Assembly (NCBI GenBank): GCA_036011085.1
Contig: DASCMS010000003.1
Coordinates: 55,864 to 119,863, forward strand
Reading direction: 5' to 3'
From: UBA8231 sp036011085
Lineage (GTDB): Bacteria > Latescibacterota > UBA2968 > UBA8231
Length of the DNA: 64,000 nt
Shown here piece by piece: positions 26,395 through 34,549 of this stretch (positions are counted from its first letter, which is position 1; each line of letters starts with the position of its first letter). Under the pieces are notes generated by a model. It had not been told where the DNA came from, did not search any database, and saw nothing but the letters and a program-made list of their open reading frames with translations. Made by a program: the position numbers and the translations under genes.

Positions 26395-27438
26395 CTACAC
26401 GAACGTGTCATCACTGTCGCCGCGGACGATGGTGACCTGGCCCTGCTCCTCAAGCTGACGCACCTGCTGGACGATACGCAACTGCACTTCCTCGACCTCG
26501 CTCAGGCGCATGGGGCCGAGAAATTCCATCTCTTCCGAGATGAACTGGCGCACGCGTTCCGACATGTTGCCCAGGACCTTGTCCTTCAGCTCGTCTTCGG
26601 CCGCCTTCAGGGCCACCACCAGGTCCTTCTGGTCCACCTCGCGCAGCAGAATCTGCAGCTCGCGGTCGGTGAGCTTGTTGATGTCGGCAAAGGTGAACAT
26701 CAGGTTGCGCACCGACTCGGCCACCTCGGGGTCCTGGGCGTCCATCTGGTCGAGGACGTTCTTCTCCACCGACGAGCCGGTCAGGTTGAGGATGTCGGCC
26801 ACAACCTTGGGACCACCCACATCCTGGTTGCCACCGAGGATATCGCGCAGGCTGGCCTCGAGAGCCTCCTCGATCTCCTTGAGCACGGCAGGGGTGATGT
26901 TCTCCATGGTGGCGATGCGATAGGCCACGTCGGCCTGCATGCGCTCGGGCAGCTGGGCGAGGATGCCGCCGCCCTGCACTGGATCGAGCTGCGACAGGAT
27001 GAGGGCGATGGTCTGCGGGTGCTCGTGGCTGATGAAGGGCGCCACCTGCTCGGGGGCCACATTCTTGAGCATGTAGAAGCCGGACGTCACGGTACTGGCC
27101 ACCCGGTCGAGGATCTCCTGCGCCTTGCGCGGGCCGACGGCCCGTTCCAGGGCGCCTCGGGCGAAATCCATGCCGCCCTGGCTCACCCATTCGCCGGCCA
27201 GCAGGTGCTGCTCGAACTCCTCCAGCACCTTGTCCTGCATCTCCACAGTCACCGTCTTGAGATTCGCCACAGCCTGGGTGATCTCTTCGATCTCATAGTC
27301 GGAGAGGAACTTCATGACCTCCCCGCAGGTCTCCTGGCCGAGGGCGACGAAGAGCACGGCCAGCTTCGTCATCACGGGAAGCTCGGAATCTTCCTCCTCT
27401 TCGTTGACGGCTTCGTCAACCGAATCTGCCTGACTCAT
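26395..27438 (-). CDS. fliG: Flagellar motor switch protein FliG (orphan copy)
   Basis: 347 residues with all three FliG parts: an N-terminal domain (KLAVLFVALGQETCGEVMKF), the middle-domain motif E139-H-P-Q142 (SHEHPQTIALIL) and the C-terminal torque region (LTDRELQILLREVDQKDL, FLGPMRLSEVEE). In flagellate cells FliG sits on the MS ring and meets the stator. No other flagellar or chemotaxis gene is in the window; it sits between the Wzc-SPOR kinase and the O-antigen polymerase, all on the minus strand. Its own 152-base upstream gap suggests a promoter, and a perfect palindrome lies there. The N-terminal acidic stretch (NEEEEDSE) is longer than usual. The stop is TAG. Confidence 0.9.
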   Translation of the reverse strand: MSQADSVDEAVNEEEEDSELPVMTKLAVLFVALGQETCGEVMKFLSDYEIEEITQAVANLKTVTVEMQDKVLEEFEQHLLAGEWVSQGGMDFARGALERAVGPRKAQEILDRVASTVTSGFYMLKNVAPEQVAPFISHEHPQTIALILSQLDPVQGGGILAQLPERMQADVAYRIATMENITPAVLKEIEEALEASLRDILGGNQDVGGPKVVADILNLTGSSVEKNVLDQMDAQDPEVAESVRNLMFTFADINKLTDRELQILLREVDQKDLVVALKAAEDELKDKVLGNMSERVRQFISEEMEFLGPMRLSEVEEVQLRIVQQVRQLEEQGQVTIVRGDSDDTFV

Positions 27439-27496
27439 GCCAACCCTCCTGCCCCAGCGCCGGACACCCCGACGGGATGGTTGTATCTCTCAGTAA

Positions 27497-27509
27497 GTGT
27501 TAGTAACAC
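27497..27509. promoter_or_regulatory. 13-base palindrome upstream of fliG
   Basis: GTGTTA-G-TAACAC is a perfect inverted repeat with one central base, about 60 bases before the fliG start codon. It could be an operator for a small dimeric regulator or part of an RNA hairpin. No good -35/-10 pair could be assigned around it, so only the repeat itself is claimed. Confidence 0.35.
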
Positions 27510-27590
27510 ATAGGGAATTACACGCATTTTCGCGCGCCCCCTTCTCCTTGTGTTATCGGCACAGATGATGGTGCCTTGACCTCCGACACC

Positions 27591-30500
27591 CTACTCGGGC
27601 AGAAGCAGGGCTGCCTCCTCGAGTGTTTCAAAGGCGCCGGCCAGTTCATCTGCAGCGCGACTGGCGTATTGCGGCCAGTCTCCGTTTGTGGCGTCCATGC
27701 CGCGGACGGCGTAGGGCAATCTCAGGATGGTGAACTCCTCGAGGGCACCCGCCTGTTGCAGGCGGCGAGCATCTGCATAGGCGAGTTCCCAGCTCTCCCA
27801 GCGCCCTACGAGCAGGCGGTTGTAGAACTCTCCCCGGACCTCGACCGGACTGAAGAACGCCGCCTCGCCGCGATCGCGAAGGGTCTGCAGGGTGGATTCC
27901 GCCCAGCGGCTGCCAGGTGGGTAGGAGGCGACACGTACGCTGTACGGCCGGTCGCTGACGACGACGCCAGCCGTCGCCGCCGGCACCACCGGCTCCTCTC
28001 GTGGCAGCTCCGAAGGCTCCGGAACTGTGGCAAGGGCCGCCGGTGCCGGGGTTGGCGCCGCCACAGGTCGTGGTACAGAGCGTGGTGCCGTGCCGACCAG
28101 CTCGACGACGACGGTCTCGGCCAGCCTGGATGCAGGAGGGGGGGACGCCTCGTCCAGCAACGTCCTTGCCCAGGACCAGGCCCCCGATTGCCAGAGCCCT
28201 CCCGCGAGCACGACGAGCAGTGCGCCATAGGCCAGGACCCGACGCACAGGATGGAATTCAGCCTCCTCGTCGTCGTAGTAACCATCCTCGGGCTGCTCGT
28301 CATCCTCTGACCAGCTTTCCGCGTCCCGGGGCTTCTCCTCACCGGTGTCCCACGTCTGCTCGTGCCGCGGCCTGTCTTCCATGCCCCCGCCCAGACCCAG
28401 TCTCTGCCTGAACCGTCGGGACCAATCCTGCACACGCTGTTCGGTGGTCCGCTCGGGCGTGGCGACATCGCTGCCGTAGGCGTAGTAGGCGTTGTAGCCG
28501 AGATCCTGGTAGTCTGAGCTCATTTCGGCACGAATGCCGTTGAGGACAACTCCGAGCAGTTCGATTTCCACCGAACGCATCAGAGTGGTCGAACGTTTCA
28601 GGGAGGTGCGGGCCACGTCTCCTGCCTTGTAGACCATCAGGGCGCCGTCGAGTCTCTTGCCGAGAATCGCCGCGTCGGTCACATGCAGAATGGGTGGTGT
28701 GTCGATGAGAATGACGTCGTAGGCTTCCCGCAGTTCGTCGAGAAACTCCGCCATGCGGCGTGAGTTCAGCAGCTCGGCCGGGTTTGGCGGGATGGCACCC
28801 GAGGTGATGATGTGCAGATTGCTGATGCCCTGTGTCTGCAGGATATCCTCCATACCCATGCCACCGGTGACGATATCGGTCACCGTGCGCACAACGTCCT
28901 GCCATTTATAGTTGCCCACAACGACCTCGGTGACCCCTGGCTCCTTGTCGAGTCCGAAGAGCCTCGCCGTCGATGGCTTGCGCAGATCACAGTCGACCAG
29001 CAGGGTCCTCTTGCCGAGTTGGGCCATCGTCATCGACAGGTTGGCGATCGTCGTCGACTTGCCTTCGTGGTGCATGGAACTGGTCACCATGAAGCACTTG
29101 ACGCCCTTCTCCACGGTGACGAACTCAATATTGGTGCGCAGCGTGCGATACGTCTCGGCCAGCGTTGACTGCGGGTCGAAGTAAGCCACCAGCTGTGCCT
29201 TGCGCTGCACGGTTCGTTCGTCTGATACATCGACGCCGCGCTGCTGCAGTGACGCTCGCACGTCGTCGGTATTGATGAAGGGCACAATGCCGACGACCTG
29301 CGTCCCGGTGTACTCCTGCACGTCTTCGATCGTGCCGATCGACGTATCGAGTGTTTCGGCGACCACGGCAAAGACGACGCCGAGCACGAGACCGAGGATG
29401 ACTCCCATGATGGCCCGCTGCAGCGGGTGATGCGGATTGACCGGCAGGGCGGGTGTCAGGGCTCGTTCGAGGACGGTGACCTCTTCGACCTTGTCCGCCT
29501 CACGGATCAGTGCCTCCTGATAGCTCTCCTCTAGGACACGTGCCACCTCCTGTCGCATGGCCTGTTCGCGCTGCAGTCGGCCCAGCTCGAGTCCGCGTGA
29601 AGGCAGCAGGTTGTACTGTTCTTTCAGCTCCGCGAGTCGACTGCGCTCGGTGGACAGGTCCCGCCGGAGGGCCTGGCGCCGCTGCCGCAGCTCGCCCATC
29701 AGATCCTTGCCGAGTTGATCGACCTTGACCTGAATCTGCTGGACATCCGGGTATTCGGGCGTGTACTGCACCAGCAGGCCGTCGCGTTGCAGCTTCAGCT
29801 GGTTCAGCTGCCGACTGAGGGCCATGAAGGTTTCACCCACCCGCCGGATCGAGGCCCCCTGCAAGGTCTCATCGGAGAGGACTTCGTTCTTCTCCATCTC
29901 CGTGACCATGTTGCTCACGGCGGCCAGATCGGCCTGGAGGCGCTGCCCTTCCCGCTCCGAGGCGGTGATGCCCTGCAGGTTCACCGACGCCTGACTCTCG
30001 AGAGAAATCAGTTCGCTCTCCTCGCGGTAGGAGCGCACCTGATCCTCGGCCTCCTCCAGGGCCTCACGCGCCGCAGCCCTCTGCCGCTCGACGAACTGGC
30101 GGTGTCGTACGGCTTGCTGGTTCTTCTGTTCGTGATCGTAATCGCGGTAGGTGGTGGCCAGTTGGTTGGCCATATCCCGGGCCCGCTCGGGCACGGGATC
30201 GGTGGCGGCCACGGCGATGATGTTGGTGAAACCTTCCTGACTCGTCTTGATACGCTGGGTCAGGTCGTTGAGGACGATGGCTGTGTCCTCTGCCGTCCGT
30301 GTCCAATCCAGCATGCCGAGGGACACGGCAGTGCGCTTGAGCACCGGGTGGCTGGTGATGATCGTCTGCTGGGTCTCGATGGCATCGCCGGTGTTATAGG
30401 CGATGGACTGCAGATACAGGCCCGTCAGGTTCTGATGCTGGTTGATCTGCACCTTTGACGTCGCCTGATACAGCGGCTGTGGCTTCCAGATCGAGGCGAT

Positions 30501-30605
30501 GAGGAAGCTGAAGAAGCCCAGCAGGAACGCCGTGAACAGGACGATCCCCTTACGCCGACGCAGGATGCGCCAGTAATCACGGAGTGTGACCTCGTACTGG
30601 GCCAT
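27591..30605 (-). CDS. Wzc-type polysaccharide copolymerase/tyrosine autokinase with C-terminal SPOR domain
   Basis: 1004 residues. Order: Wzz-type chain-length domain with TM1 at about 20-40; long periplasmic coiled coil about 155-385; TM2 about 398-417; cytoplasmic BY-kinase with Walker A (HHEGKST, 512-518), Walker A' (LLVDCDLRKP, 535-544) and Walker B (LIDTPP, 633-638); a tyrosine cluster Y699, Y704, Y707, Y708, Y710; an acidic stretch; a third membrane helix about 788-806; a Pro/Ala-rich linker; and a SPOR-like domain about 887-966. Ordinary Wzc proteins end at the tyrosine tail (~720). The extra helix puts the SPOR domain in the periplasm, where SPOR domains bind denuded peptidoglycan. 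It controls chain length and export by cyclic autophosphorylation. Confidence 0.88.
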   Translation of the reverse strand: MAQYEVTLRDYWRILRRRKGIVLFTAFLLGFFSFLIASIWKPQPLYQATSKVQINQHQNLTGLYLQSIAYNTGDAIETQQTIITSHPVLKRTAVSLGMLDWTRTAEDTAIVLNDLTQRIKTSQEGFTNIIAVAATDPVPERARDMANQLATTYRDYDHEQKNQQAVRHRQFVERQRAAAREALEEAEDQVRSYREESELISLESQASVNLQGITASEREGQRLQADLAAVSNMVTEMEKNEVLSDETLQGASIRRVGETFMALSRQLNQLKLQRDGLLVQYTPEYPDVQQIQVKVDQLGKDLMGELRQRRQALRRDLSTERSRLAELKEQYNLLPSRGLELGRLQREQAMRQEVARVLEESYQEALIREADKVEEVTVLERALTPALPVNPHHPLQRAIMGVILGLVLGVVFAVVAETLDTSIGTIEDVQEYTGTQVVGIVPFINTDDVRASLQQRGVDVSDERTVQRKAQLVAYFDPQSTLAETYRTLRTNIEFVTVEKGVKCFMVTSSMHHEGKSTTIANLSMTMAQLGKRTLLVDCDLRKPSTARLFGLDKEPGVTEVVVGNYKWQDVVRTVTDIVTGGMGMEDILQTQGISNLHIITSGAIPPNPAELLNSRRMAEFLDELREAYDVILIDTPPILHVTDAAILGKRLDGALMVYKAGDVARTSLKRSTTLMRSVEIELLGVVLNGIRAEMSSDYQDLGYNAYYAYGSDVATPERTTEQRVQDWSRRFRQRLGLGGGMEDRPRHEQTWDTGEEKPRDAESWSEDDEQPEDGYYDDEEAEFHPVRRVLAYGALLVVLAGGLWQSGAWSWARTLLDEASPPPASRLAETVVVELVGTAPRSVPRPVAAPTPAPAALATVPEPSELPREEPVVPAATAGVVVSDRPYSVRVASYPPGSRWAESTLQTLRDRGEAAFFSPVEVRGEFYNRLLVGRWESWELAYADARRLQQAGALEEFTILRLPYAVRGMDATNGDWPQYASRAADELAGAFETLEEAALLLPE

Positions 30606-30729
30606 ATGCGCACAGGATCGCAGTGCGCCGCCGGCGCGGGGTGGGCCGGTTGACGCGGTATCGGGGGCGGAGTGGACGACGAGGCGGCGGTGGGCGCGCA
30701 GCCTCGAAAACCTGGGACTCCGTTACGGT

Positions 30730-31518
30730 CTAGCGGCGGCCGGATCCCTTGTTGAACTTGGGACGCCGACCAAAGGTGGCTTCTTTTGGCTCCTCGGGTA
30801 CCGGGGCAGGCTTTGGCGTGCGTGCAGGAGGCGCCGATTGAGATTCGCGGGGGGCGCGATCTCGTGAGCCGCCACGTTGCCGGGGACCTTCCTCACCACG
30901 GCCGCGGCCACCGCCCTGCCGTCGGCGCGGACGCTCTCCCCTGTCCTCGTCACGACCGCTGCCGGGCGGGGCTTCGATCTCAACGATCTCGCCGACAAAA
31001 CCGGCATCGATCTCCTGCCGTGTGAGCACGACCTCGCCGCGCGCCCAGAACTCCACCCCCGCCTCGCCGGCGGCAGAGGCGGCAAAGACTTCGACGATGC
31101 AGGGCGCGGCCACGGTCCCGGCCCGGGATTCGGCGACCTCTCGTGTCGGCGACAGGTGCAGGTAAAACCGGTCTTCCGAACGGATGCCCTCTTCCTTCAT
31201 CCGGCGCCCCTGGCCCGCAGGCACGCACAGGTAGAGATGCTCCGGCGCCTCCATCGGTTCGCCGTCCATCTCTACGAAGAAGCTGTGACCGTAGAGGGCC
31301 CGGACGCGATCATCGACGATCTCGAAGCGGTGTTGTCGTGATGTATCGATGAGATCGCGTATGTCTTCTTCGCCAACGGCGGAGTAGCGCTGCTGCACGG
31401 CCTCGACGACTTCCTCGAGGGGGATGAAGCCGTAGGCGTCCATGTTGAGGCCGAATTCGTCCGGGCGATGCCTCAATATCAGGGACAGTAATTTGGATAT
31501 GCGTCTGCGGTCGGGCAC
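30730..31518 (-). CDS. kptA: RNA 2'-phosphotransferase KptA/Tpt1 with Arg/Gly-rich tail
   Basis: 262 residues from the GTG at 31516-31518. Residues 1-180 match Tpt1/KptA: SKLLSLILRHRP with R16-H17, RVRALYGHS at 71-79 and the GIRSEDRFYLHLSP stretch with R117; these positions correspond to the Arg-His-Arg-Arg quartet known for Tpt1. The usual YHGT motif is replaced here by LYLCVP, so the NAD pocket may differ. Residues ~185-262 are a low-complexity tail rich in Arg, Gly and Pro, likely RNA-binding. Tpt1 removes an RNA 2'-phosphate by NAD-dependent transfer. It follows purE by 24 bases. Confidence 0.8.
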   Translation of the reverse strand: MPDRRRISKLLSLILRHRPDEFGLNMDAYGFIPLEEVVEAVQQRYSAVGEEDIRDLIDTSRQHRFEIVDDRVRALYGHSFFVEMDGEPMEAPEHLYLCVPAGQGRRMKEEGIRSEDRFYLHLSPTREVAESRAGTVAAPCIVEVFAASAAGEAGVEFWARGEVVLTRQEIDAGFVGEIVEIEAPPGSGRDEDRGERPRRRQGGGRGRGEEGPRQRGGSRDRAPRESQSAPPARTPKPAPVPEEPKEATFGRRPKFNKGSGRR

Positions 31519-31542
31519 GTGCGCTTCAGTCCTTTCGAAACA

Positions 31543-31998
31543 CTAATTCCATTGTTCTCGATACGCCTCGAGAGCGGCCTTTATCTTGCTGTCCTGCAAG
31601 GCGAGGATGGCCGCGGCCAGCAGGGCGGCGTTGCGAGCGTTGTCGATGCCCACGGTCGCCACTGGAATCCCGGGCGGCATCTGCACGATACTGTAGAGAG
31701 CGTCCACCCCGTTGAGCGTTCCGGACGCGATCGGTACTCCGATCACCGGCAGCGTGCTGTGGGCTGCGACGACACCGGGCAGGGCGGCCGACAGTCCGGC
31801 ACCAGCGATCAGGACCTGGAGACCACGGCCGGCGGCATCCCGCGCCCAGCCTGCCGTACGTTCGGGATTTCGATGGGCGGAACTTACCACGGATTCGAAG
31901 GCGATGCCGAGATCGTCAAGAATCCCGTCAGCCTTCGCCATCACCGCAGCGTCAGACTTGCTGCCCATGATTATTCCGACACGAACCTCTGATGCCAT
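31543..31998 (-). CDS. purE: N5-carboxyaminoimidazole ribonucleotide mutase
   Basis: 151 residues with the class I PurE pattern: GIIMGSKSDAAVM at the N-terminus, the catalytic-histidine motif SSAHRNPERT, IAGAGLSAALPGVVAAHSTLPVIGVP and NARNAALLAAAIL. It rearranges N5-CAIR to 4-carboxy-AIR in purine synthesis, normally as an octamer in the cytoplasm. PurK is not beside it. The gene has its own promoter at 32033-32061 and is followed closely by kptA, so both are likely on one transcript. Confidence 0.95.
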   Translation of the reverse strand: MASEVRVGIIMGSKSDAAVMAKADGILDDLGIAFESVVSSAHRNPERTAGWARDAAGRGLQVLIAGAGLSAALPGVVAAHSTLPVIGVPIASGTLNGVDALYSIVQMPPGIPVATVGIDNARNAALLAAAILALQDSKIKAALEAYREQWN

Positions 31999-32032
31999 AA
32001 CACATCCCGGGACAAGGAGTTAAGAGCAAGCT

Positions 32033-32061
32033 AATATGCCCCCGACCTCCCGTGGGGTCAA
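32033..32061 (-). promoter_or_regulatory. Putative sigma70-type promoter of purE-kptA
   Basis: On the minus strand TTGACC (32056-32061) and CATATT (32033-32038) are separated by 17 bases, and the purE start codon is about 35 bases after the -10 box. Spacing and boxes fit a housekeeping promoter. It lies just after the ftsZ stop, so read-through from the dcw operon is also possible. Confidence 0.55.
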
Positions 32062-32114
32062 CCAGCCCGCTCCCAACTCCCGCCCGGAGAAGACGCTGAT
32101 GTCACGGTCCTCGT

Positions 32115-33263
32115 TCAGGCCTGCTGCTTGCGCAGGATGGCCGGGTAGTCGAGGTCACCACCGAGGTCTTCGTCCATGTCGGTGCCGGCCTCGACGCCTG
32201 CCTGCTGGACTCCCGCCAGGACTTCACGGCCCTGGCGGCGAGGTGTGACGTGCCGCGGCCCGACAGCCTTCGCGGTCTCGGCGACGGCTTCGAACTCTCC
32301 CTTCTTGTTCAACTGGAAGCCGGTGGCGATGACGGTGACACGCATCTCGTCGACCATCGACTCGTCGATGACGGTGCCGAAAATGATGTTGGCCTCACTG
32401 CCGGCGGCCTCCTGAATGACAGAGGCGGCTTCGTTGGCCTCATAGAGCGTAAAATTCGAGCCAGCGGAGATGTTGATGAGGGCACCCCGGGCACCGGCGA
32501 TCGAGATATCCTCGATAAGGGGGCTCTTGATCGCTTTCTTCGCCGCTTCCAGCGCCCGGTTCTCGCCTCGGTGCGAACCGACGCCGATGATGGCATCCCC
32601 GCCCTCGGTGATCACCGTCTTCACGTCGTTGAAATCAAGGTTGATCATGCCGTTGATCGTGATCAGATCTGCGATTCCCCGCGTTGCCTGCAGCAGCACT
32701 TCATCGGCCTTGCCGAAGGCTTCCTCGAGCGTCGTGTCCCGCGAGCAGATCGACAGGAGCCGCTGGTTCTTGATGACGATGAGCGTGTCGACGTACTCCT
32801 GCAGCTCGGCGATACCGGCCTGGGCATTGCGCATCCGCGGAAAGCCCTCGAACTGGAACGGCTCCGTGACGATGCCCACCGCGAGAGCTCCCTGTTCCTT
32901 GGCGATCTGGGCGACCACCGGGGCGGCGCCAGTGCCTGTGCCGCCTCCCATGCCTGCGGTGATGAACACCAGGTCCGTGTCCGTGAGGCGTTCGGCGACA
33001 CGATCGCGGTCCTCTTCCACCGCCTGGCGGGCGATTTCAGGCTTGGCCCCCGCGCCCAGGCCACGCGTGATACTCTCACCGATGCACAGTGTCACGTCGG
33101 CGGACGACACCTCAAGATCCTGATTGTCCGTGTTCACGGCGATGAACTCCACACCGTGCATGCCCGACGCCATCATACGATTGATGGCGTTCCCGCCAGC
33201 GCCGCCGACACCGACGACCTTGATGCTTGCCGCCTGGTCGAAATTGATAATCTCAAAAGTCAT
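32115..33263 (-). CDS. ftsZ: Cell division protein FtsZ
   Basis: 382 residues. The tubulin signature loop GGGTGTG is at 106-112, preceded by VVGVGGAGGNAINRM at 16-30. The C-terminus ends DYPAILRKQQA, a typical conserved tail that binds FtsA and other tethers, after a ~50-residue linker. FtsZ polymerises with GTP at midcell and organises the divisome. It is the last gene of the dcw run, after ftsA with a 32-base gap. Length and motifs are normal. Confidence 0.97.
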   Translation of the reverse strand: MTFEIINFDQAASIKVVGVGGAGGNAINRMMASGMHGVEFIAVNTDNQDLEVSSADVTLCIGESITRGLGAGAKPEIARQAVEEDRDRVAERLTDTDLVFITAGMGGGTGTGAAPVVAQIAKEQGALAVGIVTEPFQFEGFPRMRNAQAGIAELQEYVDTLIVIKNQRLLSICSRDTTLEEAFGKADEVLLQATRGIADLITINGMINLDFNDVKTVITEGGDAIIGVGSHRGENRALEAAKKAIKSPLIEDISIAGARGALINISAGSNFTLYEANEAASVIQEAAGSEANIIFGTVIDESMVDEMRVTVIATGFQLNKKGEFEAVAETAKAVGPRHVTPRRQGREVLAGVQQAGVEAGTDMDEDLGGDLDYPAILRKQQA

Positions 33264-33295
33264 GAGCTGTCTCCTCGTCTGTCGTTAGCCGATAC

Positions 33296-34549
33296 TCACA
33301 GTAGGGTGTTGAACCACTCACGCATACGACCGGCGACGCTGTCGAAGCCGCCCTCAGCCAATGTCGCACCACGCTGGGAACCCGTGTGGTGCACTTCCTC
33401 TTCGGCAGCCATCAATGCCAGCCCCACGGCAGTCGAATAGATGGGGCTGGCGACACGCTCACCGATTCCCTGTGTACCTCTTGGTGCTGCCAGGCGAACC
33501 GGCCGCTGAAAGACCCTCTCCGCCAACACGTCGGCGCCCTCGATGAGTACACCGCCTCCGGTGAGCACCACGCCGGCACTCATCAGTTCGCCATACTGCG
33601 AGGCATCGATCTGCCTCTTCACCAACTCGAACAGTTCTTCCATGCGGGCTTCGACGATGTCGGCCAGCTCGGATCGTGACACCTTCGTGCGCGTCAGGTC
33701 CGGCCCCATGTCGATGCTGTCATGCAGCTGCTCGTCTTGCTCGGCGTCGGCAGGCAGCAGGCTGCAGTGATCGATCTTCAGCCGTTCCGCCTGACTCCAG
33801 GATGTGCGCAGACAGATGGCGATGTCGCTCGTAACGCTCTGGCCGCCAACGCCGATGACGGCGGTCTTGCGCACGCCGCCCTGGAAGTACAGGGCCACAT
33901 CAGACGTACCTCCGCCAACGTCGATGAGGCAGACGCCCATCTCTTTTTCGTCCTCTGTCAGCACGGCACGACTCGAAGCCAGTGGCTCCAGGACGATATC
34001 AGACACCTCGAGGCCGGCGCGTTGCACGCTCTTGCATACGTTCTGCACCGACGTGACAGCGCCCGTGACGATGTGCACGTTGGCCTCGAGACGTACGCCG
34101 AACATGCCCACCGGATCGCGGACACCTCGCTGATCATCGACAGCAAACTCCTGGGGCAACACGTGCAGGACTTCCCGGTCGAAGGGAATGGCCACGGTGC
34201 GAGCTGCGTCGATGGCGCGCACGCGGTCGTTGACACCGATCTCGTGCCGCTTGCCATCGACGGCGACGACGCCGCAGCTGTCGAGACAGCCAATGTGTTC
34301 GCCGGCGATTCCGGTGTAGACGGCCGTCACCTCTACCCCTGCGGTTGTCTGTGCCTCCTGTACTGCCCGCGAGATCGACTGTACCGTCTTGCCCACGTCG
34401 ACGACGACGCCACGGCGCAGCCCGTCGGATGGCGCCGTGCCGACGCCGATGATCCGCCATTCACCATCCGGGGCCACCTCGGCGATGACGGTGCAGATCT
34501 TCGTCGTCCCCAGATCGAGGCCGACATAGATCCTGGAGGCGTCAACCAT
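33296..34549 (-). CDS. ftsA: Cell division protein FtsA
   Basis: 417 residues from the ATG at 34547-34549 (MVDASRIYVGLDLGTTKICTVI); a longer frame upstream lies in ftsQ. The actin-like parts are visible: the phosphate-1 loop GLDLGTTKICT, phosphate-2 CLIDVGGGTSDVAL and VVLTGGGVLIEGA. The end (GRMREWFNTLL) looks like the membrane-binding amphipathic helix that anchors FtsA and FtsZ filaments. It overlaps ftsQ by eight bases, typical of coupled translation in dcw operons. Confidence 0.95.
   Translation of the reverse strand: MVDASRIYVGLDLGTTKICTVIAEVAPDGEWRIIGVGTAPSDGLRRGVVVDVGKTVQSISRAVQEAQTTAGVEVTAVYTGIAGEHIGCLDSCGVVAVDGKRHEIGVNDRVRAIDAARTVAIPFDREVLHVLPQEFAVDDQRGVRDPVGMFGVRLEANVHIVTGAVTSVQNVCKSVQRAGLEVSDIVLEPLASSRAVLTEDEKEMGVCLIDVGGGTSDVALYFQGGVRKTAVIGVGGQSVTSDIAICLRTSWSQAERLKIDHCSLLPADAEQDEQLHDSIDMGPDLTRTKVSRSELADIVEARMEELFELVKRQIDASQYGELMSAGVVLTGGGVLIEGADVLAERVFQRPVRLAAPRGTQGIGERVASPIYSTAVGLALMAAEEEVHHTGSQRGATLAEGGFDSVAGRMREWFNTLL

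Noticed and set aside
32250..33440. 396-codon open frame on the plus strand
   Set aside because: Antisense to ftsZ; its translation has no family likeness.
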